Notes: a model not told the origin generated them from the letters alone. A stretch of 64,000 nt of DNA from Lentisphaerota bacterium (GCA_017134815.1 CP071032.1:124001-188000); one strand, 5' to 3'. Numbered from the stretch's first letter, positions 17,857 through 25,813 are shown. A program made the numbers and translations.

Positions 17857-19113
17857 CTATTCCGGCTTCTTGCCTGATTTAAAAATATCTTCCAGAGCTT
17901 CATCAATATCTGTTTCAGTCGACTGGTCGTCTGCATCATAAGAGTTGAGAATGTCTGAATATAAATCATCGTCAGGGTCTGCAATAATCTCGTTCCCTTC
18001 AGGTTCTTCTGTCACAGGAGGCGCTGTGCTGATGAAATCAGTTTCCTGGGGGAGGTGTGGGAAAAAGACATTTGAGTCTGCATTTCTGACGGACTGGACA
18101 TGCAGCTGCAATTCCTGGATAGCCGCCTGACTGAGTCGGGAATCATAGCTTAAATGCTGCAGGGCGGGGCAGGCAGTGTGGTTCATGCTCTCTTTTAAGG
18201 CCTCAGCTGTAAACCCGAAAAGCGGTGCTTTGTCAACTTCGAGTGAAGAGCTGTAGTTTTTACGGGAGTTGAACGAATCTTTATCATAAAAAATACTTGA
18301 ATCATCAAGCAAGGCTGTTCCGTCCGGCTGTCCGCTGCCGGTGAATTCAAAGTCATTGATTTCGGTATCAGGCTCAACTGGCGGCAGATTAATGTTTGTC
18401 GGGTCGTTTAAATATATGGCCTGTAACTCAGCTGGGGTAACGCTTATATCAGGTGAATTTTCATAGTCGGCGGCTGTGGTAATTTTACCGTCAAAATCCG
18501 GTTTTCTAAAAGCAAGACCTCCAGAGTAAATCTCCGTGAGTTCGACATCCCGTCCGGTTATATCTTCAATCTCTAATGCGGTTGCGGTGCTGACTTCCTC
18601 CTTTGCCAGTTCTATGGTAGCGTCTTCGGTCATGTTGTCAGCAATTTCTTCCCAGAAAAACTGATCTACCAGAAGCAGGTTTTCTGAATCCGTGTCTCCA
18701 GTTATCAGGTTGAGCGTATCTATACGACGTTTGCCGAGAAGCCCTTTAATTTCAGCAAGAAGAGCTTTGCAGTTAACTGATCTGCTGTTGAACTTGACTA
18801 CAATAACGGTGTCATCTGTCGAACAGAATTTGATATCAGCCTCATCTATTGAATCGGAAATTATCAGCAGCCGAATGCCTTTTCCGGCAACGGCTTCGGG
18901 GTTTTCAATGTTTTCTGCAGCTATTATTGCGTCAAGTTCATTTTCAATATCTTCTGGAATGTCTGTGGCGGTATCAGTAGAAATATCCCCATCAGCTCCC
19001 TTTTCCTGATTATCAGAAGCAGCATCATCAGGGTCGCACCGCTTAGCCGTTTCTATATCTGCAGAGTTACTGGCTGCAGCAACTTTGCGAAATAACTCCT
19101 CCAATTTAAACAT
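17857..19113 (-). CDS. Acidic protein with a possible DUF4347-like segment
   Basis: The 418-residue protein has no signal peptide and is very acidic and rich in Asp, Glu and Ile. Residues 80-165 alternate strand and helix: IRLLIISDSIDEADI, then VIVVKFNSR, then a helix, then IDTLNLITGDTDSENLLL. This resembles in pattern the DUF4347 domain found near the N-terminus of large surface proteins, but its usual HG motif is missing. The N-terminus MFKLEELFRKVAAAS recalls the LEPR-type start of such proteins. It ends in DIDEALEDIFKSGKKPE. AGGAGG lies 6 bases before the ATG. It is downstream of, and on the same strand as, the sigma factor. Function unknown; the domain call is tentative. Confidence 0.7.
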   Translation of the reverse strand: MFKLEELFRKVAAASNSADIETAKRCDPDDAASDNQEKGADGDISTDTATDIPEDIENELDAIIAAENIENPEAVAGKGIRLLIISDSIDEADIKFCSTDDTVIVVKFNSRSVNCKALLAEIKGLLGKRRIDTLNLITGDTDSENLLLVDQFFWEEIADNMTEDATIELAKEEVSTATALEIEDITGRDVELTEIYSGGLAFRKPDFDGKITTAADYENSPDISVTPAELQAIYLNDPTNINLPPVEPDTEINDFEFTGSGQPDGTALLDDSSIFYDKDSFNSRKNYSSSLEVDKAPLFGFTAEALKESMNHTACPALQHLSYDSRLSQAAIQELQLHVQSVRNADSNVFFPHLPQETDFISTAPPVTEEPEGNEIIADPDDDLYSDILNSYDADDQSTETDIDEALEDIFKSGKKPE

Positions 19114-19308
19114 CACAGCACCTCCTATATAAATATTAAAAGGCATAGTTGATAAAAAGTCAATATGATTTGGACGCAGGAGGTTTTTATGACTGTGTTA
19201 AAGTCGTTTTTTGAACTTAAACCCTGTTCTTATAATCGCTTTAATTTTTGCAGTGATGTTTACTGGAAGGTTGTTTTTGCTAAACGGAATGTTCAGCAAA
19301 ATTTTAAA

Positions 19309-19911
19309 TTATTCTATTTCCTGGCGGATTCGCTTGATTTCCGATTTTAATTTTTCCTGAATGCGTTTTTTATAAACATAAATGCTGCTTTCCGAAATGT
19401 TCAGTTCTGCTGCGATTTCCTGAGGAGATTTTTCAGCGCACAGCATTTCCCAGCATTTGCACATGTTGTCTCCAAACGAACCTGAAACATTCTGCCATGC
19501 GAGACGATACAGATGTTCTTCCCATTCTTTGTCTGCCAGCTGTTCAAGCTCAGATTCCGAGGATAATTCTTCTGGAATTCCGCAATTTTCCATTGTTTCA
19601 TCCAGACTGATATTTTTTCGGCTTGACCGGAAATGGTTTCTGGCAGCATTTGCGGTAATTCTGGCCAGGTAACCTCGGAAACGACCACGGGACGGGTCAT
19701 ATTCAAAGCCGTGAATAATTTCCGAAACCTTCAGCAGCACTGCTTGGATTATTTCTTCAGCATCATGATGTGAGACATTCATATGTCTTAAAATTCCATA
19801 AATATAGCCACGGTAATAATAAACAAATTCATACCAGGCTTGAGTGTCTTCGACATCAACAATCCGTTGGAGTAGAGTGCGGCGGGTTTGCATTGTTTCT
19901 CTGGAATTCAT
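19309..19911 (-). CDS. ECF-type RNA polymerase sigma factor
   Basis: The 200-residue protein (start MNSRETMQTRRTLL) has sigma region 2 in DAEEIIQAVLLKVSEIIHGFEYDPSRGRFRGYLARI (seen as DAEEIIQAVLL and RGRFRGYLARI). Region 4 has a helix-turn-helix EIAAELNISESSIYVYKKRI. There is no region 3, as expected for ECF factors. The motif style (F-x-x-YY-x-x-YI) is common in planctomycete and verrucomicrobial sigma factors. GGAG lies 8 bases before the chosen ATG. No anti-sigma gene is adjacent. It is divergent from the Spy/CpxP-like gene, with a repeated promoter-like element in between. Confidence 0.88.
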   Translation of the reverse strand: MNSRETMQTRRTLLQRIVDVEDTQAWYEFVYYYRGYIYGILRHMNVSHHDAEEIIQAVLLKVSEIIHGFEYDPSRGRFRGYLARITANAARNHFRSSRKNISLDETMENCGIPEELSSESELEQLADKEWEEHLYRLAWQNVSGSFGDNMCKCWEMLCAEKSPQEIAAELNISESSIYVYKKRIQEKLKSEIKRIRQEIE

Positions 19912-19965
19912 TTTTTTCTCCATTTGGAAGGGACTGTAAAATATTTCATAAAACATTAACATGGA

Positions 19966-19995
19966 GTGTAAGATTTTTCAACCGGAAAGTGTAGT
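19966..19995 (+). promoter_or_regulatory. Shared promoter-like element, copy 1
   Basis: GTGTAAGATTTT, 11 bp, GTGTAGT; it lies 58 bp upstream of the start codon at 20053. The same two blocks with the same 11-bp gap recur at 22421 and, with two changes, at 20919. It could be an ECF-sigma promoter (-35 and -10) or a direct repeat of GTGTA bound by a regulator with a 23-bp period. Confidence 0.6.
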
Positions 19996-20052
19996 ACTTG
20001 CAGAGAATCACTCAGAACTTCAAATGTCAACCATTAACAGGAGTTAATTCTT

Positions 20053-20697
20053 ATGAACAGCAACATTAAAAAAGCAATGCTTTTGGGGTCATGTCTCTTA
20101 ACAGTCGGAGCCTTTGGCGCTATGGCGCAGGGACCAGAGGATGAGTGTGGCCCCGGTTGCGGTCCTGATCGCGGAGCGCCGCCCCAGGCTAAGGATATTG
20201 TAAAAAAGCTTAATAAAGAGCTTAAGCTGACAAAAGAACAATCCCGGAAGCTGGGCGGACTGCTTCAGGAACGCCTGAACCAGAAACGTGAGTTTCATAA
20301 ACTTCTCAGAAAGCTGCTGAACAAAAAGCAAATGCGCAAACTGCGCGAGATGATGCGTCCCAGAAAAGGCGAGCGCGGCCCCGATGGACCACCGCCTCCA
20401 CCAGAAGCAAATGATCGCCAGGGACCGCCGGAAAAAGGTGGCAAGCGTCCAGATATTTCTCCTCAAAAACTGGGAAGAGAACTTAATTTGAATCCCAAAC
20501 AGGCTGATAAGCTTTCAGACCTGCTCAAAATGGAAGGTGACCATGAAATGCAGTTCAAGAAAAAGCTTTCCAGACTGCTTTCTCGTGAACAAATGCATAA
20601 ACTGCAGGATATCCTGAAGAAAATGCGTGATGACCGCCGCCCACCGCGCCCGCCACGTCCTTCTCAGGATGATCGTGGTCCAGGCTGGGATGATTGA
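20053..20697 (+). CDS. Exported Spy/CpxP-like helical repeat protein (two units)
   Basis: The 214-residue protein has a signal peptide (likely cleavage after AMA, residue 25) and a Cys/Pro-rich spacer. Two helical units of about 50 residues follow: LNKELKLTKEQSRKL...KKQMRKLREMM and LGRELNLNPKQADKL...REQMHKLQDIL. The pattern L-x-L-[TN]-x-x-Q-x-x-K-L recalls the LTxxQ repeats of Spy/CpxP envelope chaperones. The linkers are rich in Pro, Gly, Lys and Arg and the protein is strongly basic. The gene has AGGAG before ATG, an upstream promoter-like element, and a double-hairpin 3' end. Periplasmic stress or chaperone roles are inferred from the fold pattern only. Confidence 0.8.
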   Translation: MNSNIKKAMLLGSCLLTVGAFGAMAQGPEDECGPGCGPDRGAPPQAKDIVKKLNKELKLTKEQSRKLGGLLQERLNQKREFHKLLRKLLNKKQMRKLREMMRPRKGERGPDGPPPPPEANDRQGPPEKGGKRPDISPQKLGRELNLNPKQADKLSDLLKMEGDHEMQFKKKLSRLLSREQMHKLQDILKKMRDDRRPPRPPRPSQDDRGPGWDD

Positions 20698-20754
20698 TAT
20701 TCCAACTTGAATGGGAACAGCCAAAGTGAGGAGAGTTGAGTAAAATGTAAAGTT

Positions 20755-20818
20755 TTTGCTCCTCTCTTCATAATACCCATGCTGCGGTACCGGAGTTGCG
20801 TCCTGTAACTCCGGTACC
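20755..20818 (+). terminator. Terminator module, copy A of an exact 64-bp duplication
   Basis: This 64-bp sequence ends in a perfect 12-bp stem GGTACCGGAGTT / AACTCCGGTACC (20786-20797 with 20807-20818), followed by ATCTTTTATT. A second stem pairs GAGGAGAG upstream (about 20728-20735) with CTCCTCTC within the repeat. It terminates the helical-protein gene and is repeated base for base at 21075-21138. Confidence 0.85.
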
Positions 20819-20918
20819 ATCTTTTATTGTGATGGCACTGGAGTCCAATCCGCTGAATTTGGCATAATCGCAGAAGACTTGGAAAAAAACATAAAAAAAT
20901 TAGAATTTATGCTTTCAG

Positions 20919-20948
20919 GTGTAAGAATTGCCGGGTCTGCTGTGTAGT
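20919..20948 (+). promoter_or_regulatory. Shared promoter-like element, copy 3
   Basis: GTGTAAGAATTG, 11 bp, GTGTAGT, followed by AC; this is the same geometry as the copies at 19966 and 22421. No gene starts within the next 45 bp, and the downstream unit ends at a copy of the adjacent gene's terminator. Confidence 0.6.
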
Positions 20949-20954
20949 ACATAT

Positions 20955-21140
20955 AGAAAATGTTGAACATTTAATATTGTTTGCCATTTAAAAGATGAGA
21001 TTGAGATTTATGGATATATTTTCCAGATCTTTTCAGCTAAAGTCAGGAGAGCAAAGAAACAGTTGTGGTTAAAATTTGCTCCTCTCTTCATAATACCCAT
21101 GCTGCGGTACCGGAGTTGCGTCCTGTAACTCCGGTACCGT
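20955..21140 (+). ncRNA. Candidate small RNA from the shared promoter to the duplicated terminator
   Basis: Between the promoter-like element and terminator copy B lie about 190 nt with only a 25-codon frame (20995-21072) and no good ribosome site. The 3' half resembles the 3' untranslated region of the 20053 gene: an AGGAGAG arm pairs with CTCCTCT, then comes the identical 64-bp module. It looks like a duplication of that gene's promoter and tail without its coding region. It could be a regulatory RNA under the same control or a decayed copy; conservation of both ends favours the former. Confidence 0.4.
21075..21138 (+). terminator. Terminator module, copy B of the 64-bp duplication
   Basis: Identical to 20755-20818 at all 64 positions by my reading, including the 12-bp stem (21106-21117 with 21127-21138). 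The following bases GTTCTTCCTG are less T-rich than after copy A. Confidence 0.8.
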
Positions 21141-21298
21141 TCTTCCTGTTTAAATATACTTGATAAATTAGGCAATATTTTCTGCTTTTGCAGGTGGTAA
21201 TATTAATTATAATAAAGTATGCTATGCCCAGAGTTGAAATCATTATTTATTATTTTCAGGTGTTCGCTTAAAGGCGGGTAAATTATGAAAGGGAGAAC

Positions 21299-22105
21299 AT
21301 GAAAAGATTTATTCTATCTCTGGGTCTTGGATTATTGGCGGGATATTCTGCTAAAGCTGCAGATTATTGTTTTATTGCAGCAGAAAATTACAAGGTAATA
21401 AAGCAGGCTGGCGATAACTGCAGTTTACGTCAGGCACCCTGTTCCACATTCAAAATAGCCTTAAGTCTGATGGGGTATAATGAGGGCATACTTAAAGATG
21501 AAACCCACCCCGAATTTCCATTCAAAAAGGGCTATGTTGACTGGCTTGAGAGATGGAAACAACCGCATAATCCGCAGCTTTGGATGAAAAACAGCTGTGT
21601 CTGGTATTCTCAGGTTCTGACCAAGAAACTGGGAATGAAGAAATATAAAGAATATGCTGTGAAGTTTAACTATGGGAATGCAGATGTTTCTGGTGATAAA
21701 GGTAAGAATAATGGGCTTAGCCGGGCATGGCTATCAAGTTCTTTACAGATTTCTCCTGAAGAGCAGATAAAATTTTTACAAAAGCTGATTGATTATAAAC
21801 TTCCGGTAAGTAAAAAAGCCAATGAGATGACCAGAAAAATTCTCTTTGTTGAAAAACTGGCGGATGGCTGGAAGCTTTACGGCAAAACCGGTAACGGTTC
21901 ACAGCAAAGAGCAGACGGCAGTAAAATTAAAGACCGGCAGGTCGGCTGGTTTGTCGGCTGGATCAGCAAAGGGAAAAGACATATAGTATTTGTTTATCGA
22001 ATCCTGGACAAGAATAAGCAAAATACTTATGCCAGTCTCCGGGCTAAAGCTGCGGCCAGAAAAGAGTTGCTGAAAATAATTCGTGAACAGAGCGGCAAAC
22101 AATAA
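21299..22105 (+). CDS. Class D (OXA-type) beta-lactamase or serine penicillin-recognising enzyme
   Basis: The 268-residue exported protein has a signal peptide MKRFILSL...AKA (cleavage near residue 20). All class D motifs are present: STFK (49-52, nucleophile serine and the lysine that is carboxylated in OXA enzymes), SCV (99-101, the SxV motif), YGN (125-127), Trp144 matching OXA Trp154, and KTG (196-198). This supports hydrolysis of beta-lactams, though it could have another serine acyl-enzyme role. AAGGGAG lies 6 bases upstream of ATG. It sits inside the sigma/kinase envelope cluster on the same strand as the helical proteins. It has no copy of the shared promoter directly upstream, but the duplicated terminator ends 160 bp before it. 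Confidence 0.88.
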   Translation: MKRFILSLGLGLLAGYSAKAADYCFIAAENYKVIKQAGDNCSLRQAPCSTFKIALSLMGYNEGILKDETHPEFPFKKGYVDWLERWKQPHNPQLWMKNSCVWYSQVLTKKLGMKKYKEYAVKFNYGNADVSGDKGKNNGLSRAWLSSSLQISPEEQIKFLQKLIDYKLPVSKKANEMTRKILFVEKLADGWKLYGKTGNGSQQRADGSKIKDRQVGWFVGWISKGKRHIVFVYRILDKNKQNTYASLRAKAAARKELLKIIREQSGKQ

Positions 22106-22143
22106 AGCCGCAATACCCCCCAGTCACAGTTTGTATTAAATTT

Positions 22144-22293
22144 ATGATCAGCAAGCTTTTAATTGCCTTTCTTGCAGTTTTAGCTTTTTTCTCAGCTACA
22201 GTTTCTCTGATCGCGGCCTGTAAGGTCGTATTGGCAGCGCAATATGCGCTGCCAACCTCATTCTCCGGGCGGCTTGCGCTCAGCTCTCCTTGA
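22144..22293 (+). CDS. Possible 49-residue hydrophobic peptide
   Basis: ATG at 22144 opens a short frame, MISKLLIAFLAVLAFF..., with a signal-like hydrophobic segment and a lipobox-like LIAAC. It lacks a ribosome site. Its middle crosses a perfect 10-bp palindrome with a 5-nt loop (TTGGCAGCGC / GCGCTGCCAA, 22231-22255), so a structural or repetitive origin is as likely as coding. The rest of 22106-22510 contains this palindrome and promoter-like copy 2. Confidence 0.2.
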   Translation: MISKLLIAFLAVLAFFSATVSLIAACKVVLAAQYALPTSFSGRLALSSP

Positions 22294-22420
22294 CCTTATG
22301 GTCAATTCCTGGCTTCACGGGACCACGCTGTGGCCCTGTTTTTGACTTTGCTGATTGCATTGCCTAATGTGGTGTTTAAGAAGGCAAGCCTGGAATAATT
22401 TTTAAATTACCATTGTGACA

Positions 22421-22450
22421 GTGTAAGATTTTCCACGTTGACTGTGTAGT
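22421..22450 (+). promoter_or_regulatory. Shared promoter-like element, copy 2
   Basis: GTGTAAGATTTT, 11 bp, GTGTAGT; it lies 61 bp before the start codon at 22511. The distance to the gene is nearly the same as for copy 1 (58 bp). Confidence 0.6.
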
Positions 22451-22510
22451 TACTGATAGAGAAGCATTCGATCAAATAAATCAACTGCCTGTAGCAAAAG
22501 GAGGACTATT

Positions 22511-22879
22511 ATGAAAACTCAAATTTTGACAACCTTATGTCTCGTCGCCGGCCTGGTTTTAGGCGGAACAACCTCTCTTATCGCCCTGGATTCAGCAAAC
22601 AGCGGACACCAGGGGCGCGGAATTCGTGATCATGGCCGTCGCGGTGGCTGTGCTGAGAAAATCAAATCGGAACTTGGACTTTCTGATGATCAGATTCAAA
22701 AGCTGATGCCGTTGCTTAAATCTGAACGCGAACATAGAAAGGCCTTTAAAAAGAAACTGCTGACGGTTTTGTCAGATGAACAGGTGGAAAAATTACGTGG
22801 GGTAATGAGAAAACTGAAGAAAGAACGAAACAGCCAGCGCAAACAGCAAAAAAGCACTCAAAAGGTTGACGGGCGCTAA
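22511..22879 (+). CDS. Exported Spy/CpxP-like helical protein (one unit)
   Basis: The 122-residue protein has a signal peptide (MKTQILTTLCLVAGLVLGG..., cleavage near residue 25). A single helical unit follows, LGLSDDQIQKLMPLLKSEREHRKAFKKKL...SDEQVEKLRGVMRKL (seen as LGLSDDQIQKL and SDEQVEKL). It ends in a Lys/Gln-rich tail. It is a shorter paralogue of the 20053 product and has the same upstream element. AGGAGG precedes ATG. The likely location is the periplasm. The function is not demonstrated; a stress-induced chaperone or a ligand for the adjacent kinase's outer domain are both possible. Confidence 0.78.
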   Translation: MKTQILTTLCLVAGLVLGGTTSLIALDSANSGHQGRGIRDHGRRGGCAEKIKSELGLSDDQIQKLMPLLKSEREHRKAFKKKLLTVLSDEQVEKLRGVMRKLKKERNSQRKQQKSTQKVDGR

Positions 22880-22908
22880 TTTTTTTATTGATGACCTGCT
22901 TCTCACTA

Positions 22909-22938
22909 CGAGTCTCTTCGGAGACTCATTTTATTTTC
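22909..22938 (+). terminator. Rho-independent terminator
   Basis: GAGTCTC / GAGACTC with a stable TTCG tetraloop (22910-22927), then ATTTTATTTT. It separates the small helical gene from the kinase gene. Confidence 0.8.
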
Positions 22939-23111
22939 TTGGATCCTGGAGACAGCATATTTCAGAAATAAATATTTGAACAGATAAGACTGGCTGAAAG
23001 AAATTACTTTATGCAAAATAAAACTTCATACTTAAATTAACTGTAAACCTGCAGGGAGGCTTGCATCACGGGAGAGTTATTGTATATTTCAGCAATGAAT
23101 ACGGAGAATAA

Positions 23112-24653
23112 ATGAGTACTTTCAGGTTCAAGTGCCCACACTGCAGTCAAAAGCTGGAAGCCGAAGATACAATGTTCGGTTCTTTAAATGTCTGTCCGGA
23201 ATGTAATAAAGAATTTCAGGTGCCGGATTCAAGACTTTCAGCTGGCGTTGAAATTGGTGACTACATACTAAGAAAACGCATTGGATCTGGCGGAATGGGG
23301 GAAGTATGGCTGGCTGAGCAGCAGTCCATGGGAAGGGATGTAGCGCTCAAAGTCATGCGTTCAGAACTTTCAAAGAATCCTGAATTTGTCAGACGCTTCC
23401 AGAAAGAGATATTCAGTTCCGGCAAGATGCTGCATAATAATATTGTTACCGCTTTTCATTCCGGCTGTGAAAACGGTGTTTTTTTCATGGCTATGGAGTA
23501 CGTTAAAGGCGAGACCCTTGAGCAGCGTTTACAGCGTAGTGCGTTGCCGGAAGCAGAAGCATTAAAAGTGGTGACCTCAGTTGCCAAAGCACTAAAATTT
23601 GCCTGGGACAATTTCAAGATTATTCATCGTGACATCAAGCCCTCTAATATCATGTTGTCAGAAGACGGAGCTGTAAAATTACTTGACCTTGGAATATCCA
23701 GATCTTTTGCTCCCGGAAACCAGATGACGACTTTGACCGGAGTCGGTCTGTTGATTGGAACTCCACATTATATGAGTCCGGAGCAGGCAGAAAATAAACC
23801 GGATATTGACTGCCGTGCCGACATTTACACTCTCGGTATAGTTTTGTGCGAAATGTTGACCGGTAAGCCGCCTTTTGATGCGCCGGCTTCTGTTGAGATT
23901 ATTGCTCAGCATATATTTGCTCCGCGTCCGGATCTGCGTCTTGCTGGTGCTTCGGGAAATGTTTCGAAACTGGCAGCCAAAATGCTGGCAGTAAACCGTA
24001 AGGAGCGCTTTGCAGACTGGGACGAGGTATTGAACGCCATAAGATGCCCGGACAGCATCAAGGGTGCTGTTTTGCATAGGCGGTTGCTGCCAAAAGCGTT
24101 GACTCTGCTGGCTGGATGTTTTATCGTGCTGTTGATTGGCCTGGTGGCTATGCATCTGCACAGCTCAGAAAAGAAGCGCAACTCCGGAAACCGCCCGCCG
24201 GGAGACAATTTTCAAGGTCCGCCCGAGGGTGGCAGACAGCCAGGGAGGTTTCCGCCGCCGCCGCGTGAGGATCAGCAGTTCAACCGGCATCCGAACGGAG
24301 ACGATGGAGATCGACAAAGAAATCCAGGCAGGCGTGACAGCATGTGGCTGAAAGATATGCTGGTGCTGAATGACAAGCAGCTGGAAGCAGTTAAGAATGT
24401 AACTGGCAAAGCCCGGCTTGATATCCAGGAAGCCAGAGTAAAATTTACTGAAAGCGGCTCAACTGATACAGCAATAATCAAGCAGCAGACAAAAAAGATC
24501 AAAAAGAAGCTTACGCAGGATTTGAAGAAAATACTGAATGATGAACAGTTCAAGAAATTTGAACGCTACCGGCCTATGATTTTTACCCGGTTGAATATTC
24601 AGCCTCCGCCTGAGTTCAAAGGAAAACGCCCGGGACCACCACCCAGAGGATGA
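23112..24653 (+). CDS. Transmembrane Ser/Thr protein kinase with zinc ribbon and Spy/CpxP-like outer domain
   Basis: The 513-residue protein has four parts. Residues 5-33 form a zinc ribbon (C8-x2-C11, C28-x2-C31). Residues 50-310 are a Hanks-type kinase with GSGGMGEV (58-65), Lys80, HRDIKPSN (172-179), DLG (192-194, replacing DFG) and GTPHYMSPEQ (216-225). One membrane helix lies at about 328-349. The outer part has a Pro/Gly/Arg-rich linker and then a helical domain (about 410-500): LNDKQLEAVKNV and LNDEQFKKFERYR. The outer domain has the same L-x-x-x-Q helical spacing as the two exported proteins encoded just upstream. The kinase could sense their free or bound state; this is inference. 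CGGAG precedes the ATG. The gene has no shared promoter element. Confidence 0.88.
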   Translation: MSTFRFKCPHCSQKLEAEDTMFGSLNVCPECNKEFQVPDSRLSAGVEIGDYILRKRIGSGGMGEVWLAEQQSMGRDVALKVMRSELSKNPEFVRRFQKEIFSSGKMLHNNIVTAFHSGCENGVFFMAMEYVKGETLEQRLQRSALPEAEALKVVTSVAKALKFAWDNFKIIHRDIKPSNIMLSEDGAVKLLDLGISRSFAPGNQMTTLTGVGLLIGTPHYMSPEQAENKPDIDCRADIYTLGIVLCEMLTGKPPFDAPASVEIIAQHIFAPRPDLRLAGASGNVSKLAAKMLAVNRKERFADWDEVLNAIRCPDSIKGAVLHRRLLPKALTLLAGCFIVLLIGLVAMHLHSSEKKRNSGNRPPGDNFQGPPEGGRQPGRFPPPPREDQQFNRHPNGDDGDRQRNPGRRDSMWLKDMLVLNDKQLEAVKNVTGKARLDIQEARVKFTESGSTDTAIIKQQTKKIKKKLTQDLKKILNDEQFKKFERYRPMIFTRLNIQPPPEFKGKRPGPPPRG

Positions 24654-24724
24654 TTTTTAGCTCTTGTTCACAGTTATTCTAATAATACCTGATTAATAAG
24701 TGTGGCAGTATTTGTCCAAAGGCT

Positions 24725-25672
24725 TTAATTGTGAAGTAATTTTTCAGGTGTTTGCTCCAGGTTTTTTCCTTTATCCAAAGCCCACCATTTGGCCAGTAGA
24801 ATTCCGGAAATATTATGCCAGACGCTGAAAATAGTGCTTGGCAGAGCGGCGGCAACTGTGAAGAACTTTGCAGCCAGAGTGACTCCAAGTCCGGAGTTCT
24901 GCAGTCCGACTTCAAAAGCAAGTGTTCTGGCTTCCGCCTCTTCAGCTTTCAAGAGTTTTGCAATATAGTATCCAAGGCAAAGTCCAAAACCATTGTGCAG
25001 TACGACCGCAAAAATAATTAATGCCGGAAAAGTTAATAACAGTTTCTGATTTAAGCCAACCACACAGGCTATTATAACCAGTATGCACAGAATTGAAATG
25101 GATGGGAAGACCGGAATTATATTTTTGATTCTTCTGTACAGCAGATGCCGGATAATCAAGCCGTCGATCAATGGAAACAGGACAATCCAGAAAACGGAAG
25201 AAACCATGCTCCAGAATGGAATAGCAATTTTGTGAGAAAGAATCAAATAGATTATTGCTGGAGTCAGCAGGGGAGCAAGTAGAGTTGTGCAAAGCGTTAA
25301 AGTTACTGATAAAGCCAGATTGGCTTTGCCCATATATGACATGACGTTTGATGCGGTTCCACTGGGACAGGCACCTACAATAATCAACCCTACCATTAGT
25401 TCTCTGGGTAAATTCAGGGCCAGTGCGATCATAACGGCCAGTATCGGCATAATAGTATACTGCATAATAATACCGGTAATTACCAGTCTTTTATGTTGCC
25501 AGACACCTTTGAAGTCAGAAAAGTTCAGGGTAATCCCCATGCCGAACATAATTACTCCCAGGAACTTTGGAATATGTGGTTTTATCCAGATAAAACTTTG
25601 AGGGCAAGCCAGGGCTACAGCAGAAAACAGAATCGCCAGAAACGCGAAATTCTTTTCAATGAATTTTATCAT
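24725..25672 (-). CDS. Bile acid:sodium symporter (BASS) family transporter
   Basis: The 315-residue membrane protein has nine or ten hydrophobic helices. BASS hallmarks are MFGMGITL near residue 45, the crossover motif GACPSGTASNVMSYMGKANLALSV (split GACPSGTASNVMSY and KANLALSV), and EVGLQNSGLGVTL in the second repeat. Polar residues in these unwound segments bind sodium and a carboxylate. Bacterial homologues carry bile acids, pantoate or other organic acids; the substrate is open. It converges with the kinase gene and stands alone. Confidence 0.87.
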   Translation of the reverse strand: MIKFIEKNFAFLAILFSAVALACPQSFIWIKPHIPKFLGVIMFGMGITLNFSDFKGVWQHKRLVITGIIMQYTIMPILAVMIALALNLPRELMVGLIIVGACPSGTASNVMSYMGKANLALSVTLTLCTTLLAPLLTPAIIYLILSHKIAIPFWSMVSSVFWIVLFPLIDGLIIRHLLYRRIKNIIPVFPSISILCILVIIACVVGLNQKLLLTFPALIIFAVVLHNGFGLCLGYYIAKLLKAEEAEARTLAFEVGLQNSGLGVTLAAKFFTVAAALPSTIFSVWHNISGILLAKWWALDKGKNLEQTPEKLLHN

Positions 25673-25782
25673 AATAATCTGTTGGTTATAAATATTTAAA
25701 AATTACTCTCACGGTTAATCTCTGTACTTATCTAAAATATAGACTTGAACTTTTTGATTTAGTTCAATATTACGTTGATAAA

Positions 25783-25813
25783 GAAGAGCAAGGCCGGGGT
25801 AACCTTGCTCTTC
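25783..25813. terminator. Strong inverted repeat before the kinase-like gene's 3' end
   Basis: GAAGAGCAAGG / CCTTGCTCTTC (25783-25793 with 25803-25813), 11-bp perfect stem with a 9-nt loop. It lies downstream of the minus-strand gene ending at 25878 and can terminate it, although a T-run is weak. Confidence 0.5.

Noticed and set aside
20995..21072. 25-codon frame in the candidate small RNA
   Set aside because: Weak ribosome site and overlap with the paired AGGAGAG arm; listed only as part of the RNA candidate.
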